Below, piece after piece: positions 43,495-54,589 of a stretch of DNA of 64,000 nt. The notes under the pieces were generated by a model. It was not told where the DNA came from. It ran no database searches and saw only the letters and a list, made by a program, of their open reading frames with translations. The position numbers were made by a program, and so were the translations under genes. The first letter of the stretch is position 1. Each line of letters begins with the position of its first letter. Origin of the DNA: Tupaia tana (Eukaryota > Chordata > Mammalia > Scandentia > Tupaiidae); assembly GCA_026018925.1 (NCBI GenBank), contig JAKSZU010000004.1:8900017-8964016 (forward strand), written 5' to 3'.

Positions 43495-43670
43495 AGGCTA
43501 GTAATTAAATGCATGAGATGGGCTTGAATTCCAGCTCTGCTACTTACAGTGAGTGACCTGGGGCAAGTTACTTGACTTTTTTGAGCCCCACTTTCCCTAT
43601 TTAAAAATAGGCATCGTAATAGTGTCCCTGGCACAGGGCCAGCGCTCAGTGAAGGTTGGCTATTTTTACT
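43495..43670 (-). mobile_element. MIR
   Basis: TTGAATTCCAGCTCTGCTACTTAC, GTGACCTGGGGCAAGTTAC and TTGAGCCCCACTTTCCC are clear antisense MIR core words. Confidence 0.7.
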
Positions 43671-43749
43671 GTTTGCTGGGGAAAAAAAACGCAATGCAAA
43701 AAGCAATGCACAAGACCGTCCACACTGGCTCCCATTGTTCGCTGCTGCA

Positions 43750-45260
43750 ACCTCTCGGCATTGCTTTGTTACGTTCCTGAATCAGGGAATCTGACTGGCA
43801 CGGTTATCTTTTCACATCGGACCGGCTGATGCTGCTCAACCCGCTAGTGCGTGCTCATCAGCGACACCCAACACAGGACGACTCTCTTCTTCCTGAGACG
43901 CTTCACTTGGCTTTCTCCTAGTCTCTCCCCAGCTCCCTGTCCTGTCTGTCCTGGGTGCCTGCACAGCTCCCCGGGATCTAAACACGGGAGCTTTCCAGGG
44001 CTCAGTCCCTGGGCTTCTCCGTACACCCACCCCTTAGATGATCTCATCCGGACTCGTGGGTCCAGACGCTTTACTGAGAGCCTGGTGACTCCCAGGTGTC
44101 TATCTCTAGCCCAGACCCTCCCGTGGACACCAGGCGTGCGTATCTAACTATATCTAACTGTGTCCTAAAATCTCATTCGGGGGTCTGGAAGACATGTCAA
44201 ACTTAAGATGTCCAAAACCCAAACTGCTGGTCCTCCCCACACTCCCTCTCCTCGAAATCTCTACTGCATCCGTTGTCTTTTCCATTTCAGACAGTGACCA
44301 CTTCATCCTTCCAGGAGCTCTAGTCTAAGAGTCTGAAGCCAATCTCAACTCCTTTCTCTCTCACATCCCACCTCTTTTTTGTTTTTTTTGAGAGACAGAA
44401 AGTGAGAAATCGCCCCCCAGGGGGGGATGGCCACATCATAGTCGCTTCTCCTCCATTCTCCTCTTGGGATCTTGGGCAGTCACACACATGTGCCTGTCAT
44501 GAGTTTTAAGCCACCGGGTCTGGGACTCAAACCGTGGTTGACTACGTGGGAGTCCAGCAACATAACCATTACGCATCTGCTGGCCGCTCTCACATCCCAC
44601 CTCTAACCTTTCAGTAAATCCTGTTCATCTCACCTTCAAAATTTCTCTAGGATCCAGCACTCCTCACCACCTCCACTGCCATCACTCCTGTCCGAGTCAC
44701 CATGTCCTTTTGTCTGGGCTGTGGCACTGCCTTCTAGCTGGTCCCTTGTATTTGCCCTTCTCCACTTCTTTCAGTATGGCTAGAGCTATCATTTGGAAAC
44801 GTAGGCCCAGCTGTGGGGGCGCAGGGCTAGCACAGCCTCTGCAGTCCTGGAAGCCGTATGTAAGGTTGGGGGTCAGTTCCCGAGTCCACTTGTGCATGCT
44901 GGGTTTGCACGTGTGCCGTGGTCCTGGCTGGCTGGGCTGGCGGGAGGAACAGGCAGTGTGAGGGTGCCTCTCTCTCAGATGGATAAACTTTAAAAAATAC
45001 ATAATGGCCTTGGCTCACTCTTCCCCTCACAAACCCTTGCTTTGCTCAGGATAAACGCCAAGGCTGCTCTGACTCACAAGACCTTGCACGATCCTGCTGG
45101 TGCTGCTCCCCTGGCCCCCCAGGCCACCCGGGCCGGCTGCTCCTCGGGCACCAGGGTGTACTCCAGCCCAAGGGTCTTTGTGTTTGCCGCCACCTCCGCC
45201 CACACGTCTCCTTCGCAGGCACCCAGGGTTCCCTTCTTCACTCTTTTCAGCTCTTTCCCC
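43750..45260 (+). mobile_element. Long L2 element, split by a SINE
   Basis: GTCAAACTTAAGATGTCCAAAAC, CAGTAAATCCTGTTCATC, CTGCCATCACTCCTGTCCGAG, GACCTTGCACGATCCTGCTGG and GGGTCTTTGTGTTTGCCG follow the L2 3' consensus over about 1.3 kb. The reading frame is decayed. A type I SINE interrupts it at 44376. Confidence 0.7.
44376..44586 (-). mobile_element. Type I SINE with perfect 18-bp TSD
   Basis: Minus-strand copy that lacks the GCTATAGGGC module. CTCTCACATCCCACCTCT is repeated exactly at 44358-44375 and 44587-44604. Confidence 0.9.
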
Positions 45261-45304
45261 GAATGGCCAAAAATTTTAATTGACCCCTCCATTTCCTGTT
45301 TCTT

Positions 45305-45592
45305 TTTCTTTTTTTTCTTTTTTTTTTTTTTGGAGAGGTTTTCGCTCTAGGACGCGTGCGCTTGCCAGCCAGACAGAGAGAGACATAGAGACAGAAAGTG
45401 AGAAATCACCCTTCGGGGGGATGGCCACACCGCAATCTCTTCTCCATTCTCCTCTCGGGATCTTGGGCACGCACACACACGCGCATGCACACGCGCCTGG
45501 CGTGAGTTTTAAGCCACCAGGTCCGGGACGCGAACCGCTGTCGACTACGTGGGAGTCCAGCGACATAGCCATTATGCTAACTGCTGGTTCCC
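45305..45592 (-). mobile_element. Young type I SINE with TSD
   Basis: Minus-strand near-consensus copy. TCCTGTTTCTT lies at 45294-45304 and 45593-45603. The internal CACACGCGCATGCACACGCG segment is extended. Confidence 0.85.
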
Positions 45593-46036
45593 TCCTGTTT
45601 CTTCTTTATCCTCCTCATCCTCCTCCTTCTCTTTCTCCTCCCCATTTCCTTCCCCTCCTCCTCAGCACTTCATACTCTCCAACATCTTCTATAACATATT
45701 TCTCCTGAAGGGATGGCGTTTAATCCCTGCTTTGTAGGGAGGAGATAGGTTCAAAGCGTGAGAGATGTCACTCATTATCTCTAACAGTGCTCCCCCCATT
45801 AAGTATATTTCTTTGTTTAGTATTTCCCTAGAACATCCTTTTCCATCTTTTACTTTAAAACATTTTGTCTTCCATGTTTGAGGTAAGTCTTTGTAAATAG
45901 TTTATATCTAGAATTTATCTTATATCCACTCAGAATTGCTTCAGAGGTTATATGTTTATATTTATGGTGATTAGTGATATGCTTGGATATATTTCTGTTA
46001 CCTATTTTGTGCCATTATTTATCCTGCCTTTTGAAT

Positions 46037-46314
46037 TTTCCTTTTTTTTTTTTTTTTTTCTTGGAGAGGTTTTTGCTATAGGGCGTGTGCACTCGCCAGA
46101 CAGACAGACAGAAACAAAGAGATAGAAAGCGAGAAATCACCCCCCTGGGGGGGATGGCCATGCCACAATCCCTTCTCCTCCATTCTCCTCTTGGGATCTT
46201 GGGCACGCACGCACACGCGCCTGGCGTGAGTTTTAGGCCACCGGGTCCGGGACTCGAACCGTGGTCGACTACGTGGGAGTCCAGCAACATAGCCATTACA
46301 CTAACTGCTGGTCC
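46037..46314 (-). mobile_element. Young type I SINE
   Basis: Minus-strand near-consensus copy with intact B box and CTATAGGGCGTGTGCACTCGCC module. Confidence 0.85.
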
Positions 46315-46327
46315 CGTTCCTTTTCTT

Positions 46328-46576
46328 TTCTTAAAGATTTTTCCCATAGAGCTCATGCACTCACTGGAGTGAGACAGAGAGAGACAGTGAGATGGAAAGT
46401 GAGAAATCATCCCCCTGGGGGATGGCCATACTACAATTCCTTCTCCATTCTCCTGGAATTTTGAGCATGCATACACATGTGCTTGGTATGATTTTTAAGC
46501 CTCCCGGTCTGGGACTTGAACAAGTTGGTCACATAGGGGTTCAGCACCTTAACCATCATGCCACCTGCTGGCCCCT
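46328..46576 (-). mobile_element. Older type I SINE with CTCF-like head
   Basis: Minus-strand diverged copy directly after the previous SINE. The head contains CCAGCAGGTGGCA (minus strand, 46559-46571). Confidence 0.75.
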
Positions 46577-46925
46577 GAATATTGCTTTTCTACTCACTTG
46601 TTGCTTTCTTTTGGACCAATTGAGTTTTCTTTATTTTTCTCCCTGCCAAATCCACACTGGTTTGGCAGTTACATATTTTATTTTATTTTTCGTGGTTACC
46701 CTCATAATTTTAGTGTGCATGTTTGACTTGACATAGCCTGAAGTTGACAATTTTTTTGTATTACCCCTGAACAGTGCAGAGGCTCTGGATGCTTTAATTG
46801 TGATGACTTTTTGCCTTTTTTTATATGTACTTGTTGCTCAATATTTTATTTGTATCTTCTTTTTACCTCTCAAATTTGTCTCGTTTTTTTTGTCGTTACT
46901 TTTTATACGTAGGACTTCATTATTT

Positions 46926-46962
46926 TTTAAAAGAATTATTTTATGTAACTTTATTTATCCAT

Positions 46963-46997
<35 letters not shown>

Positions 46998-47020
46998 TTT
47001 TAATTTGACCAGAGAGAGAC

Positions 47021-47062
<42 letters not shown>

Positions 47063-47132
47063 CAAGCTGCCAAGTCTGGGTCTTGAACCAGAGTCAGCCA
47101 TGTAGGAGTCCACCACGCCACCTGCCGGTCCC
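46926..47132 (-). mobile_element. Type II SINE with (ATTT)n and (GA)n expansions
   Basis: Minus-strand copy. The tail is expanded to about ten TTTA units (46960-47000) and the purine tract to many GA units (47013-47062). AGGACTTxATTAT flanks it at 46911 and 47133. Confidence 0.8.
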
Positions 47133-47316
47133 AGGACTTAATTATATACACTCACATTTTTATGTTTTTTTTTTTTTTTTTCCCTCTCACTATACCTTTT
47201 TACATCTCATTAATTCCTCCTGTTATCTGTTAGTTGCAAACATTGTCTTTTTAAAACATATAATTTACCTTTACCATTTGATATAATTTAACTTAGTATG
47301 TAATTCTAGGTTAATT

Positions 47317-47600
47317 CAGGACCAGCAGGTTATGTGGTAATTAAGGTGCTGGACTCGCACATGGCTATGGTTTGAGTCCTGAATCTGGAGGCTTGAAAAT
47401 TATGCCAGTGCATGTACCTGGATGTGCAAAATCCCTGAAGGGTTTGTGAATGGCCATCATCCCTGAGGGATGATTTCTCACTTCCCCTCTCTCTATTTCT
47501 CTTTCTCTCTTTGTTGAGCACATGCACCCTATAGCAAAAACATAAAAAAAAAGAAAGAAAGAAAGAAAGGAAGGAAGAAAGAAAGAAAGAGAGAGAGAAG
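47317..47600 (+). mobile_element. Older type I SINE with (GAAA)n tail
   Basis: Plus-strand diverged copy whose poly-A tail has become GAAA/GGAA units up to about 47600. Confidence 0.75.
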
Positions 47601-47866
47601 TATGTCGTCAACCTAATTGTCTTTGTAGGTAATTCTCATTTGTCTCTGGTTCCTGTTGAGATCTTATTTTGGCTTTGGTGCTCTGCAGTCCCACTATCAT
47701 AGGTTTGTGTGTATGCTCCCTAATTGGAGGATTCATGATTTTGATCAGTTCTAGAAAATTCTCTAATGATTACTGTATGCACAGTACATCATCTTTCCAT
47801 CCTTTTACTTTTGACCTATTTGTGTTTTGAATCGAAGGTAGATAGCATCTAGTTGAGTCTTACTTA

Positions 47867-48062
47867 AAAAAATAATTATTTAATTTTATTTATTTATTAC
47901 TATCATTTAATTTGCTATAGGGTATGTACACTCAACAGAGAGAGATGGGGGTGGGGTGGGGCAGGAGGAAGTGAGAAAACAAGCTGCCAAGTCTGGGGTT
48001 TGACTTGTAGTTGGCCATGTGGGAGTCCAGTGCCTTAACCACTACACAACTTGCTGGCTCCA
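47867..48062 (-). mobile_element. Type II SINE with 14-bp TSD
   Basis: TTGAGTCTTACTTA flanks the minus-strand copy at 47853-47866 and 48063-48076. Confidence 0.85.
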
Positions 48063-48109
48063 TTGAGTCTTACTTACTTTTTATCCCAGTTAGGCAGTCT
48101 CTGTCTTTT

Positions 48110-48354
48110 TCATTATTTTTATTGCCAAAGAGTGCATGTGCTTGCCAGAGGGAAGGAGGGTTGGGGGTGGGGGAGTACCCTCCAATGGGATGTGATTACG
48201 CTTAATCCTGTCTCATCCATTTCTCCATTCTGTTGAGATTTGGGACTCACATGCACATAAGCCCAATATGTTTTTCAATCTGTCAGGTTTAGAATTCTAA
48301 TTGCAGTTGGCCATGTGGAATCTGGCTCCTCACTAGGTTATGGGGCCAGCCCAA
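48110..48354 (-). mobile_element. Type III SINE with 12-bp TSD
   Basis: TCTCTGTCTTTT flanks the minus-strand copy at 48098-48109 and 48355-48366. It lies in antisense L1. Confidence 0.85.
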
Positions 48355-48693
48355 TCTCTGTCTTTTGAATGGAGGTATTGTGTTCATCACATTTATTGTG
48401 ATTATTGATATGGTTGGATTGTCTCATATCATTTTTTGTTCCTTTGTTCCTCTTTTACTGCTTTCTTTTTTATGAAATGAATAAATACTTTCAGTGTATT
48501 ATTTTAATGACTTTATTAATTTTTTACTATACTATTTGAGTTATTTTCTTAGTGATTGCACTAGGAATTACACTGTGTATCTTTACTTACCAAAATATGA
48601 TTAACTGTCTTAAACTATGGAAACATTGCTCTAATACAGATCCTTTTTCCTCCCCTCTTTGTGCTATTATTGTCATGTACATGTATATTTATA

Positions 48694-48820
48694 TGAGGAT
48701 GATTTCAAAAATTCATGGAAAATGCATATTATGAAAACTATGCATGGATTTAAAAATATTGTGCCAAAATAAACTCATATTTTAATTGCATTTTTCAGGG
48801 AACTTTTTGAAATCCCAATG
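48694..48820 (+). mobile_element. TA-flanked inverted-repeat MITE (family M2)
   Basis: 127 bp with imperfect terminal inverted repeats (GATTTCAAAAATTCATGG at left, its inverse at right as CCTGAAAAATGCA-type end) and TA at both outer edges. There is no coding capacity. The second copy is at 20927-21276. Confidence 0.7.
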
Positions 48821-48852
48821 TATGCATGTTATAAACCAACGATGTTATTATA

Positions 48853-48931
48853 TTGGGTCATTGGGAAAGTCATGATGCATTTTTGCTTAGAAAACATAGA
48901 AAAATACTTCATGACTTTTTTGATGACCTAA
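48853..48931 (+). mobile_element. 79-bp mariner-like MITE (family M1)
   Basis: A near-perfect palindrome. TTGGGTCATTGGGAAAGTCA on the left pairs with TTAGGTCATCAAAAAAGTCA read from the right end. TA target duplications are at 48851-48852 and 48932-48933. Its size and structure resemble primate MADE1, but the sequence differs. Confidence 0.75.
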
Positions 48932-49067
48932 TAGTAAGTAAGTACTTAATATAATTTTATGTCTTTTAGGAAAGTTAAGAGAGTGAGAAGAATATATCCA
49001 TAGTGTCTTTCATATTGGTTTGCATATTTACTACTTCTGGCACTCTTCATCTCTTCTTGTGTATTTG

Positions 49068-49323
49068 TTCTTTTTTTCTGGAGAGGTTTTTTCTATAGGG
49101 CATGTGCACTCACCAGAAAGACAGAGACAGAGAGATAGAAAGCAAGAAATTACCCCCCGGGGAGATGGCCATGCCTCAATCCCTTCTCCTCCATTCTCCT
49201 CTTGGGATCTTGAGCACACATGCACATGCGCCCGGCGTGAGTTTAAGCCACCGGGTCCGGGCCTCGAATAGCTGTCGACTACATGGGAGTTCAGCGACAT
49301 AGCCATTATGCTAACTGCTGGTC
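49068..49323 (-). mobile_element. Type I SINE with 15-bp TSD
   Basis: CTTCTTGTGTATTTG flanks the minus-strand copy at 49053-49067 and 49324-49338. Confidence 0.9.
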
Positions 49324-49507
49324 CTTCTTGTGTATTTGAGTTACCACTGGGTGTCACTTCTTTTTAGCCTGAAAGCCTTCCATAGTATTTCTTGTTGATA
49401 GATCTGCTGGCAGTACATTTTTCAGTCTGTATTTATCTGCTAATATATTTATTTTTACTTCATTTTTGAAGGATAGTTTTGCTGGATATAGAATTCTGGC
49501 TGACAGT

Positions 49508-49768
49508 TTTTTTTTTTTTTAATATTTTTTAGGTTTTTGGCATGTAGTATGTGTACTTGCTGGAGAGAGACAGAAAGAGGGAAAGTGAGAAGTCATTCTC
49601 TGGGGTGATGGCCACATCGCAATCCCTTCTCCTCCATTCTTCTCTTGGGATTTTGGGCATGCATACAAGCATACCTGGAATGACTTTCAAGTCACAGGTG
49701 TGGGTCTCAAACTGCAGTTGGCCATGTGGGAGTCCAGTGTCTTAATCACTGTGCCACCTGTTGGCCCT
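49508..49768 (-). mobile_element. Older type I SINE
   Basis: Minus-strand diverged copy in antisense L1, starting with a poly-T run and ending in a CCACCTGTTGGCCC head. Confidence 0.75.
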
Positions 49769-49915
49769 TTCTTACAGCTTTTTAAATATACCATTCTGCT
49801 GCTTTCTGGTTCATTGTTTTTGATGAAAAGCCAGATGTTTACCTATATACAATGAATTATTTTTCTCTTGCAGCTGTTAAGATGATCTCTGTCTTAAGTT
49901 TTCAACATTTTGACT

Positions 49916-50582
49916 GTGTTGCTAATAACAGAAATACATGGGTTTGGGTAGTTTAGAAAAAACAGAGGTTTATTCAGCTCAAAGTTTGAAGGTCCAAGGT
50001 CCAGGGACCATATATGATGAGGGTCTTCTGTTGGTGTTGTCCTGAAATGGTGCAGAGCATCACATGGTGATGAGAGAGCAAGTTTGCACAGTGTAGGAGT
50101 TCATATTTCTTTCTATTTGGAGAGGATTTTTTGCTACAGGGCGTGTGTGCTCGCCAGAAAGACAGAGAGAGAGAGAGAGAGAGAGACAGGAAGCGAGAAA
50201 TCACCCCCAGGGGGGATGACCACGCTGCAATCCTTTCTCCTCCATTCTCCTCCTGGGATCTTGGGCATGCACGCACATGTGCCCAGTGTGAGTTTAAGTC
50301 ACTGAGTCTAGGACTTGAACCGTGATCGACTACGTGGGAGTCCAGCGACATAGCCATTACACCAACTGCTGGTCCCAGGAGTTCATATTTCTGTGTTCAT
50401 GTCTGTGTCTCCTTATAAACACACGAGTGTTCATCATGGTGATCCCACACTGATGCCTAATCACTTTCCAAAGACCCCACCTTTATAATCACATTAAGTC
50501 TCTGTTCTTTCAACACTGTTAAAATGGCTCAGGTTTTAATATATAAATTTACTGGGGACACATTCAAACCATAGCACCTACT
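49916..50582 (-). mobile_element. MaLR (MST/THE1-like) LTR inside L1, split by SINE
   Basis: GGGTAGTTTAGAAAAAACAGAGGTTTATT at left and CATTCAAACCATAGCA at right bracket an antisense MaLR LTR. L1 sequence on the two sides joins in register (TTTTGACTGTG to TTCATTGAGCTTC). No retroviral genes are present. Confidence 0.65.
50111..50376 (-). mobile_element. Type I SINE with 16-bp TSD inside the LTR
   Basis: AGGAGTTCATATTTCT is exact at 50095-50110 and 50377-50392. With the host LTR and L1 it gives three insertion layers. Confidence 0.9.
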
Positions 50583-50612
50583 TTAGGTTCATTGAGCTTC
50601 TTTGATCTATAG

Positions 50613-50617
50613 AGAAA

Positions 50618-50652
<35 letters not shown>

Positions 50653-50912
50653 ATATTCTTTTTTTTTTAAGAGAGTTTTTGCTATAGGGTGCATGTACTC
50701 ACTGGAGAGATAGAGACAGAGAACCAGAAAGTGAGAAATCACCCTGGGGGGGATGGCCATCCTGCAATCTCTTCTCCTCCATTTTCCTTTCAGGATTTTG
50801 TGCATGCGTGCACATGTGCCTGGTGTGAGTTTAAGCTGCTCGGTCCAGAACTTGAACCACAGTCAAGTATTTAGAAGTCCAGCATTGTAACCATTACACC
50901 ATCTGCTGGTCT
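50613..50912 (-). mobile_element. Type I SINE with (AAAT)n flank
   Basis: Minus-strand copy preceded by about 11 AAAT units. It interrupts L1 sequence that resumes at 50914. Confidence 0.75.
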
Positions 50913-51204
50913 TAGATCAATATTTTTTAAAAATCAAATTTGGAAAGGTTTTGGTCATGATTTCTTCAAGTATTTTTTCTGCCTCTTTTTCTCCTTCTGG
51001 AACTTCCATTGCACTTATGTTAGTATGGTTGCTGTTCCATAGGTCTCAGACTACTCATTTCTGTTCAATCTTTTTTCTCTCCATTCTTCAAATGAGGTAA
51101 TGTTTATTGATTGGTCTTCAAGTTTACTGATTATTTCTTACATTGAGTCCCTCTAATAAATTTTTGTTTTAGTTATTATATTTTCAGCTGCAGAATTTCC
51201 ATTT

Positions 51205-51443
51205 TTTTGAAATATTTTTGCTATAGGGATTGTGTACTTGCCAGAGAGACAAAAAGTGAGAAATCATTCCCCCGGGGGGGATGGCCATGCCAAAGTCCCT
51301 TCTCTTCCATTCTCCTGTTGAGATTTTGGGCATGCATGCATAACATGCTCTGTGTGAGTTTTAAGTTGTCAGGTCCAGAATTTGGACTGTAGTTGACTAC
51401 ATGGGAGTCCAGCAACATCAACATTATACCATCTGCTGGTCCC
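51205..51443 (-). mobile_element. Type I SINE, TSD overlapping the next one
   Basis: CAGAATTTCCATTT (51191-51204) and CAGAAATTCCATTT (51444-51457) flank the copy with one mismatch. Confidence 0.85.
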
Positions 51444-51464
51444 CAGAAATTCCATTTAAAACTT

Positions 51465-51710
51465 CTTTTTTTGTAGAGGTTTTTGCTATAGGGCACGTGT
51501 GCTCGCCAGACAGAGAGAGACATAGAGACAGAAAGCGAGAAATCACCCCCCAGGGGGGTTGGCCACGCCACAATCCCTTCTCCATTCTCCTCTCGGGATC
51601 TTGGGCACACACGCACACGCACCTGGTGTGAGTTTAAGCCACCGAGTCCGGGACTCGAACCGCGGTCGACTACGTGGGAGTCCAGTGACATAGCCATTAC
51701 TGCTGGTCCC
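51465..51710 (-). mobile_element. Young type I SINE, 13-bp TSD
   Basis: CCATTTAAAACTT is exact at 51452-51464 and 51711-51723. It landed within the right duplication of the previous SINE. Confidence 0.9.
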
Positions 51711-51834
51711 CCATTTAAAACTTTTTAAAAATCATTTCTGTCTGTTGTGTTGTGTGTTCATAAGGTCATTTTTGTCATGCTTTCCTTTTAAATATTTAAA
51801 CATGTTTTCCTTTTTTTTTTTGCTATATATATCT

Positions 51835-52047
51835 TATTTTTAAGGATTATTTATTTAATTTTATTTATCATTATTGTCATTTTTCTTTTTCTTTTTCTTT
51901 TTTCTTTTTTTTTTTGCTAAAAGATAAGTGCTGTCACCGTAAAGAGTCAGAGAGAGAGAGGGAAAGAGAAAACAAGCTCCCTAAGACTTAAACTCTGGTT
52001 GGCCCTGTGGGAGTCCAGTACCATAGCTACCACACTACCTGCTGGCC
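51835..52047 (-). mobile_element. Type II SINE
   Basis: Minus-strand copy with T/C-rich expansion at 51893-51915 and a CAGGTAGTGTGGTAGC head. Confidence 0.7.
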
Positions 52048-52228
52048 TCTTTTCAATATATTTTTAATAGTTTCTTTGTAGTAGTTTAGTAAATCCAACA
52101 TTTGGACACATTCACTCTTTCTGGTTTATTTGTATGTGTCATATTGTTTTGTTGAATACTGAACGTTTTAGGTAATATATCTTAAGAACTCCAGATTCTC
52201 ATTTTTCCATCTTAAAGATTTTTATTGC

Positions 52229-52375
52229 TGGGACTGGCAGGTGGTATGGTGGTTAAGGGTGCTGGACTCTCACATGGGCAACTGTGGTTCTAGTCCTGGA
52301 CCTGGCGGCTTGCTTTCTCATTTTCCCTCTCTTTCTCTCCCTCTCACTCTGTCCCTCTCTGGTCAAAAGTAATAA

Positions 52376-52406
<31 letters not shown>

Positions 52407-52436
52407 AGTTAAATAAAAAATAATTATTAAAAAAAG
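52229..52436 (+). mobile_element. Type II SINE with 13-bp TSD and (AAAT)n
   Basis: Full plus-strand type II copy. The tail has about ten TAAA units. AGATTTTTATTGC flanks it at 52216-52228 and 52437-52449. Confidence 0.9.
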
Positions 52437-52544
52437 AGATTTTTATTGCCTTGTTTATTTGTTTGTTAATCCCTAGGCTAAATCTGTGAATACTATCTTT
52501 CCTGCACATGGATTTTCTGATGTCTCCTCAGGTTTTTTTTATTA

Positions 52545-52735
52545 TTATTATTATTAATATTTTTTAAAAAGTTTATTTAATTCTTTTGGAGGGAACATGC
52601 CCAACAGAATCTTCATGATGCAGCCCATCCCAGCCTCAGCCAGTACAGGTCATGTACAGGTAGGCCCTGGCACATGAACTGGGCACCATCCAATGTGGGT
52701 CGAGTTGTAATACTGAGTCACTGACTGGCCCCATT
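52545..52735 (-). mobile_element. Unclassified SINE-like element
   Basis: Read on the minus strand it starts GGGGCCAGTCAGTGACTCAG, has GGGCCTACCTGTACATGACC in the middle and ends in AATTAAATAAACTTTTTAAA. The end structure is SINE-like but the body matches none of the three types here. Confidence 0.4.
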
Positions 52736-52933
52736 CTTATTTTTAAGCCTGTTTACTAGGACTTTTCTCTGTGTCTTTGTAGCTTAGTGTTCAGCCAAAG
52801 TTTGGTCAGAGACATTGTGCTCAAAAACCTTGAGTCAGTAAGGCTTCCTTTCTCAGCCATTAGTTCTAGGTGTTGGTTAGGGAGGGCAAACTTTAGGGTG
52901 TTGGCAAGCCTATTCTGGCCTTTTCTCTCTCTT

Positions 52934-53181
52934 TTAGATTTTTGCCACATGGCATGTATGCTCGCTGGAGAGAGATAGACAGAGAGAGGGAAAGTAAGAA
53001 ATCACTCCCCTGTTTGGGGAGGGAGATGGTTATACCACAACCCCTTCTCCATTTTCCTCTCAGGATTTTGGGCATGCATGCACACGTACCTGGCACGATT
53101 TTTGAGCTGAGGGGTCCAGGACTCAAACCATGGTTGGCCATGTGAGTCTAGTGCCTTGTCCATCGTGACACCTGTCGACCC
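52934..53181 (-). mobile_element. Older type I SINE
   Basis: Minus-strand diverged copy with GCCACATGGCATGTATGC module. Confidence 0.7.
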
Positions 53182-53816
53182 TGGCTTACTCTCTACTAGT
53201 TCTCTTGTATTTTTTCTGCACATGTATATGGATTCCCCATTGACCAGGGATGTTTGAGTGTCTCAGAGTCTCTCTGATCTCTGCTATGCATTTGCCCAGT
53301 CTCTAGTTAATTTCAGATATGTGGAGAGCTTATCAAATCCCTTATGACTGTCTCACCCCCTGGAATTCCCTGTGAAATTCCTGGCTAGTCTGCATTCTAC
53401 TGTTTGTCCCAAACAGTGCTGAAACCTCAGCCCAGCAGTGCTGTTCTTGGCACCATTCTTACAATGCTTCAAATTAAGCGGAGCCCTCTGGCAGTGTCAG
53501 TGAAGCAGCTGGTTTTCATAGCCTGCACCTCTCTGGTTGAATTATTGCAAGTGATAGAGCTGGAGGTTTTGGGAATGGAAGCAGCCTGAAGCAAGGATAC
53601 CAGAGTCATGCTTTTCTTACTCAAAGTTCAGTAATTTTCATGAATAAATTTTTTTTGTTATATGCCTTGATAAATTTTCAAAGTGATGAAATGGTTGTTT
53701 TTGACAGTTTTGTCCAGCTTTATGATGGTCTTGAGTGATAGGATTTGGTGTCTTCCTTACTGGGTCCTGTCTGGCACCAGAAGTCTAGAATATTCTCAAC
53801 CACTATCATTATCTCT

Positions 53817-53994
53817 CTTTTTTAAAAAAGAATTATTTATTTTATTTTATTTTATTTGTTATTATTATTAATCTGACCAGAGAGAAACAAAGAAAGAAAG
53901 GGAAAGTGAAAAAGCAAGCCACCAGATCCAGGACTTGAACTGTGGTCGACCATGCGGGAGTCCAGCACCTCAACCACCGCACCACCTGCCTACC
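53817..53994 (-). mobile_element. Type II SINE with perfect 17-bp TSD
   Basis: CCACTATCATTATCTCT is exact at 53800-53816 and 53995-54011. Confidence 0.9.
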
Positions 53995-54045
53995 CCACTA
54001 TCATTATCTCTAAGTAATGCCTCTTTCACATTGTATATAGTCTCT

Positions 54046-54301
54046 TTAAAAAAAAAAAAATGCCAGAAGGTACTTGCACTCTTTGGAGAGAAACAGAGAG
54101 AAGGAAAGTGAGAGACATCCACCCCCGCCACGGGCCCCCACCGGGAATGGTCATCCTGCAATCTCTTCTCCTTCATTTATTCCTCCTTTTGGGATTTTGA
54201 GCATGCATGCACATATGCCCAGCAAGTTTTTCAAGCTGCCTGGTCCAGCACTCAAACTGCATGGTTAGCCATATGGGATTCATATGCCAGGTCATGGCTG
54301 G
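54046..54301 (-). mobile_element. Type III SINE
   Basis: Minus-strand diverged copy with poly-A-like left edge and a CAGCCATGACCTGGCATATG head. Confidence 0.6.
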
Positions 54302-54589
54302 ACCGAAAACTCCTTTTAGTTGTATCTGATACCTTATTCTTTCCTCCTTCATTTTAACCTTTCCTTCATGTTCTCTATCTTTTTGCCTCACTTTTCTGCT
54401 TTCTGGTTAAGTTCCTTAGGTATATCTTCCAGTTCACTAATTTTCTCTTCAGTCTTATCTTATTTACTATTTAGATTATTAATTATGTTTCTTAATTTAA
54501 CTTGATTTTTTCCCAATTCTAGAAACATTTTTTCCTTTTTTTCAAAGCTTCTTTTCTTTCCTTACATTTTCAGTTTTATTTTTATTTTC

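Noticed and set aside
49916..50582. Possible endogenous retrovirus provirus
   Set aside because: Only LTR-like remnants are visible here and at 3994, 8170, 9478, 9975 and 54890. No gag, pol or env frame and no paired LTRs are seen.
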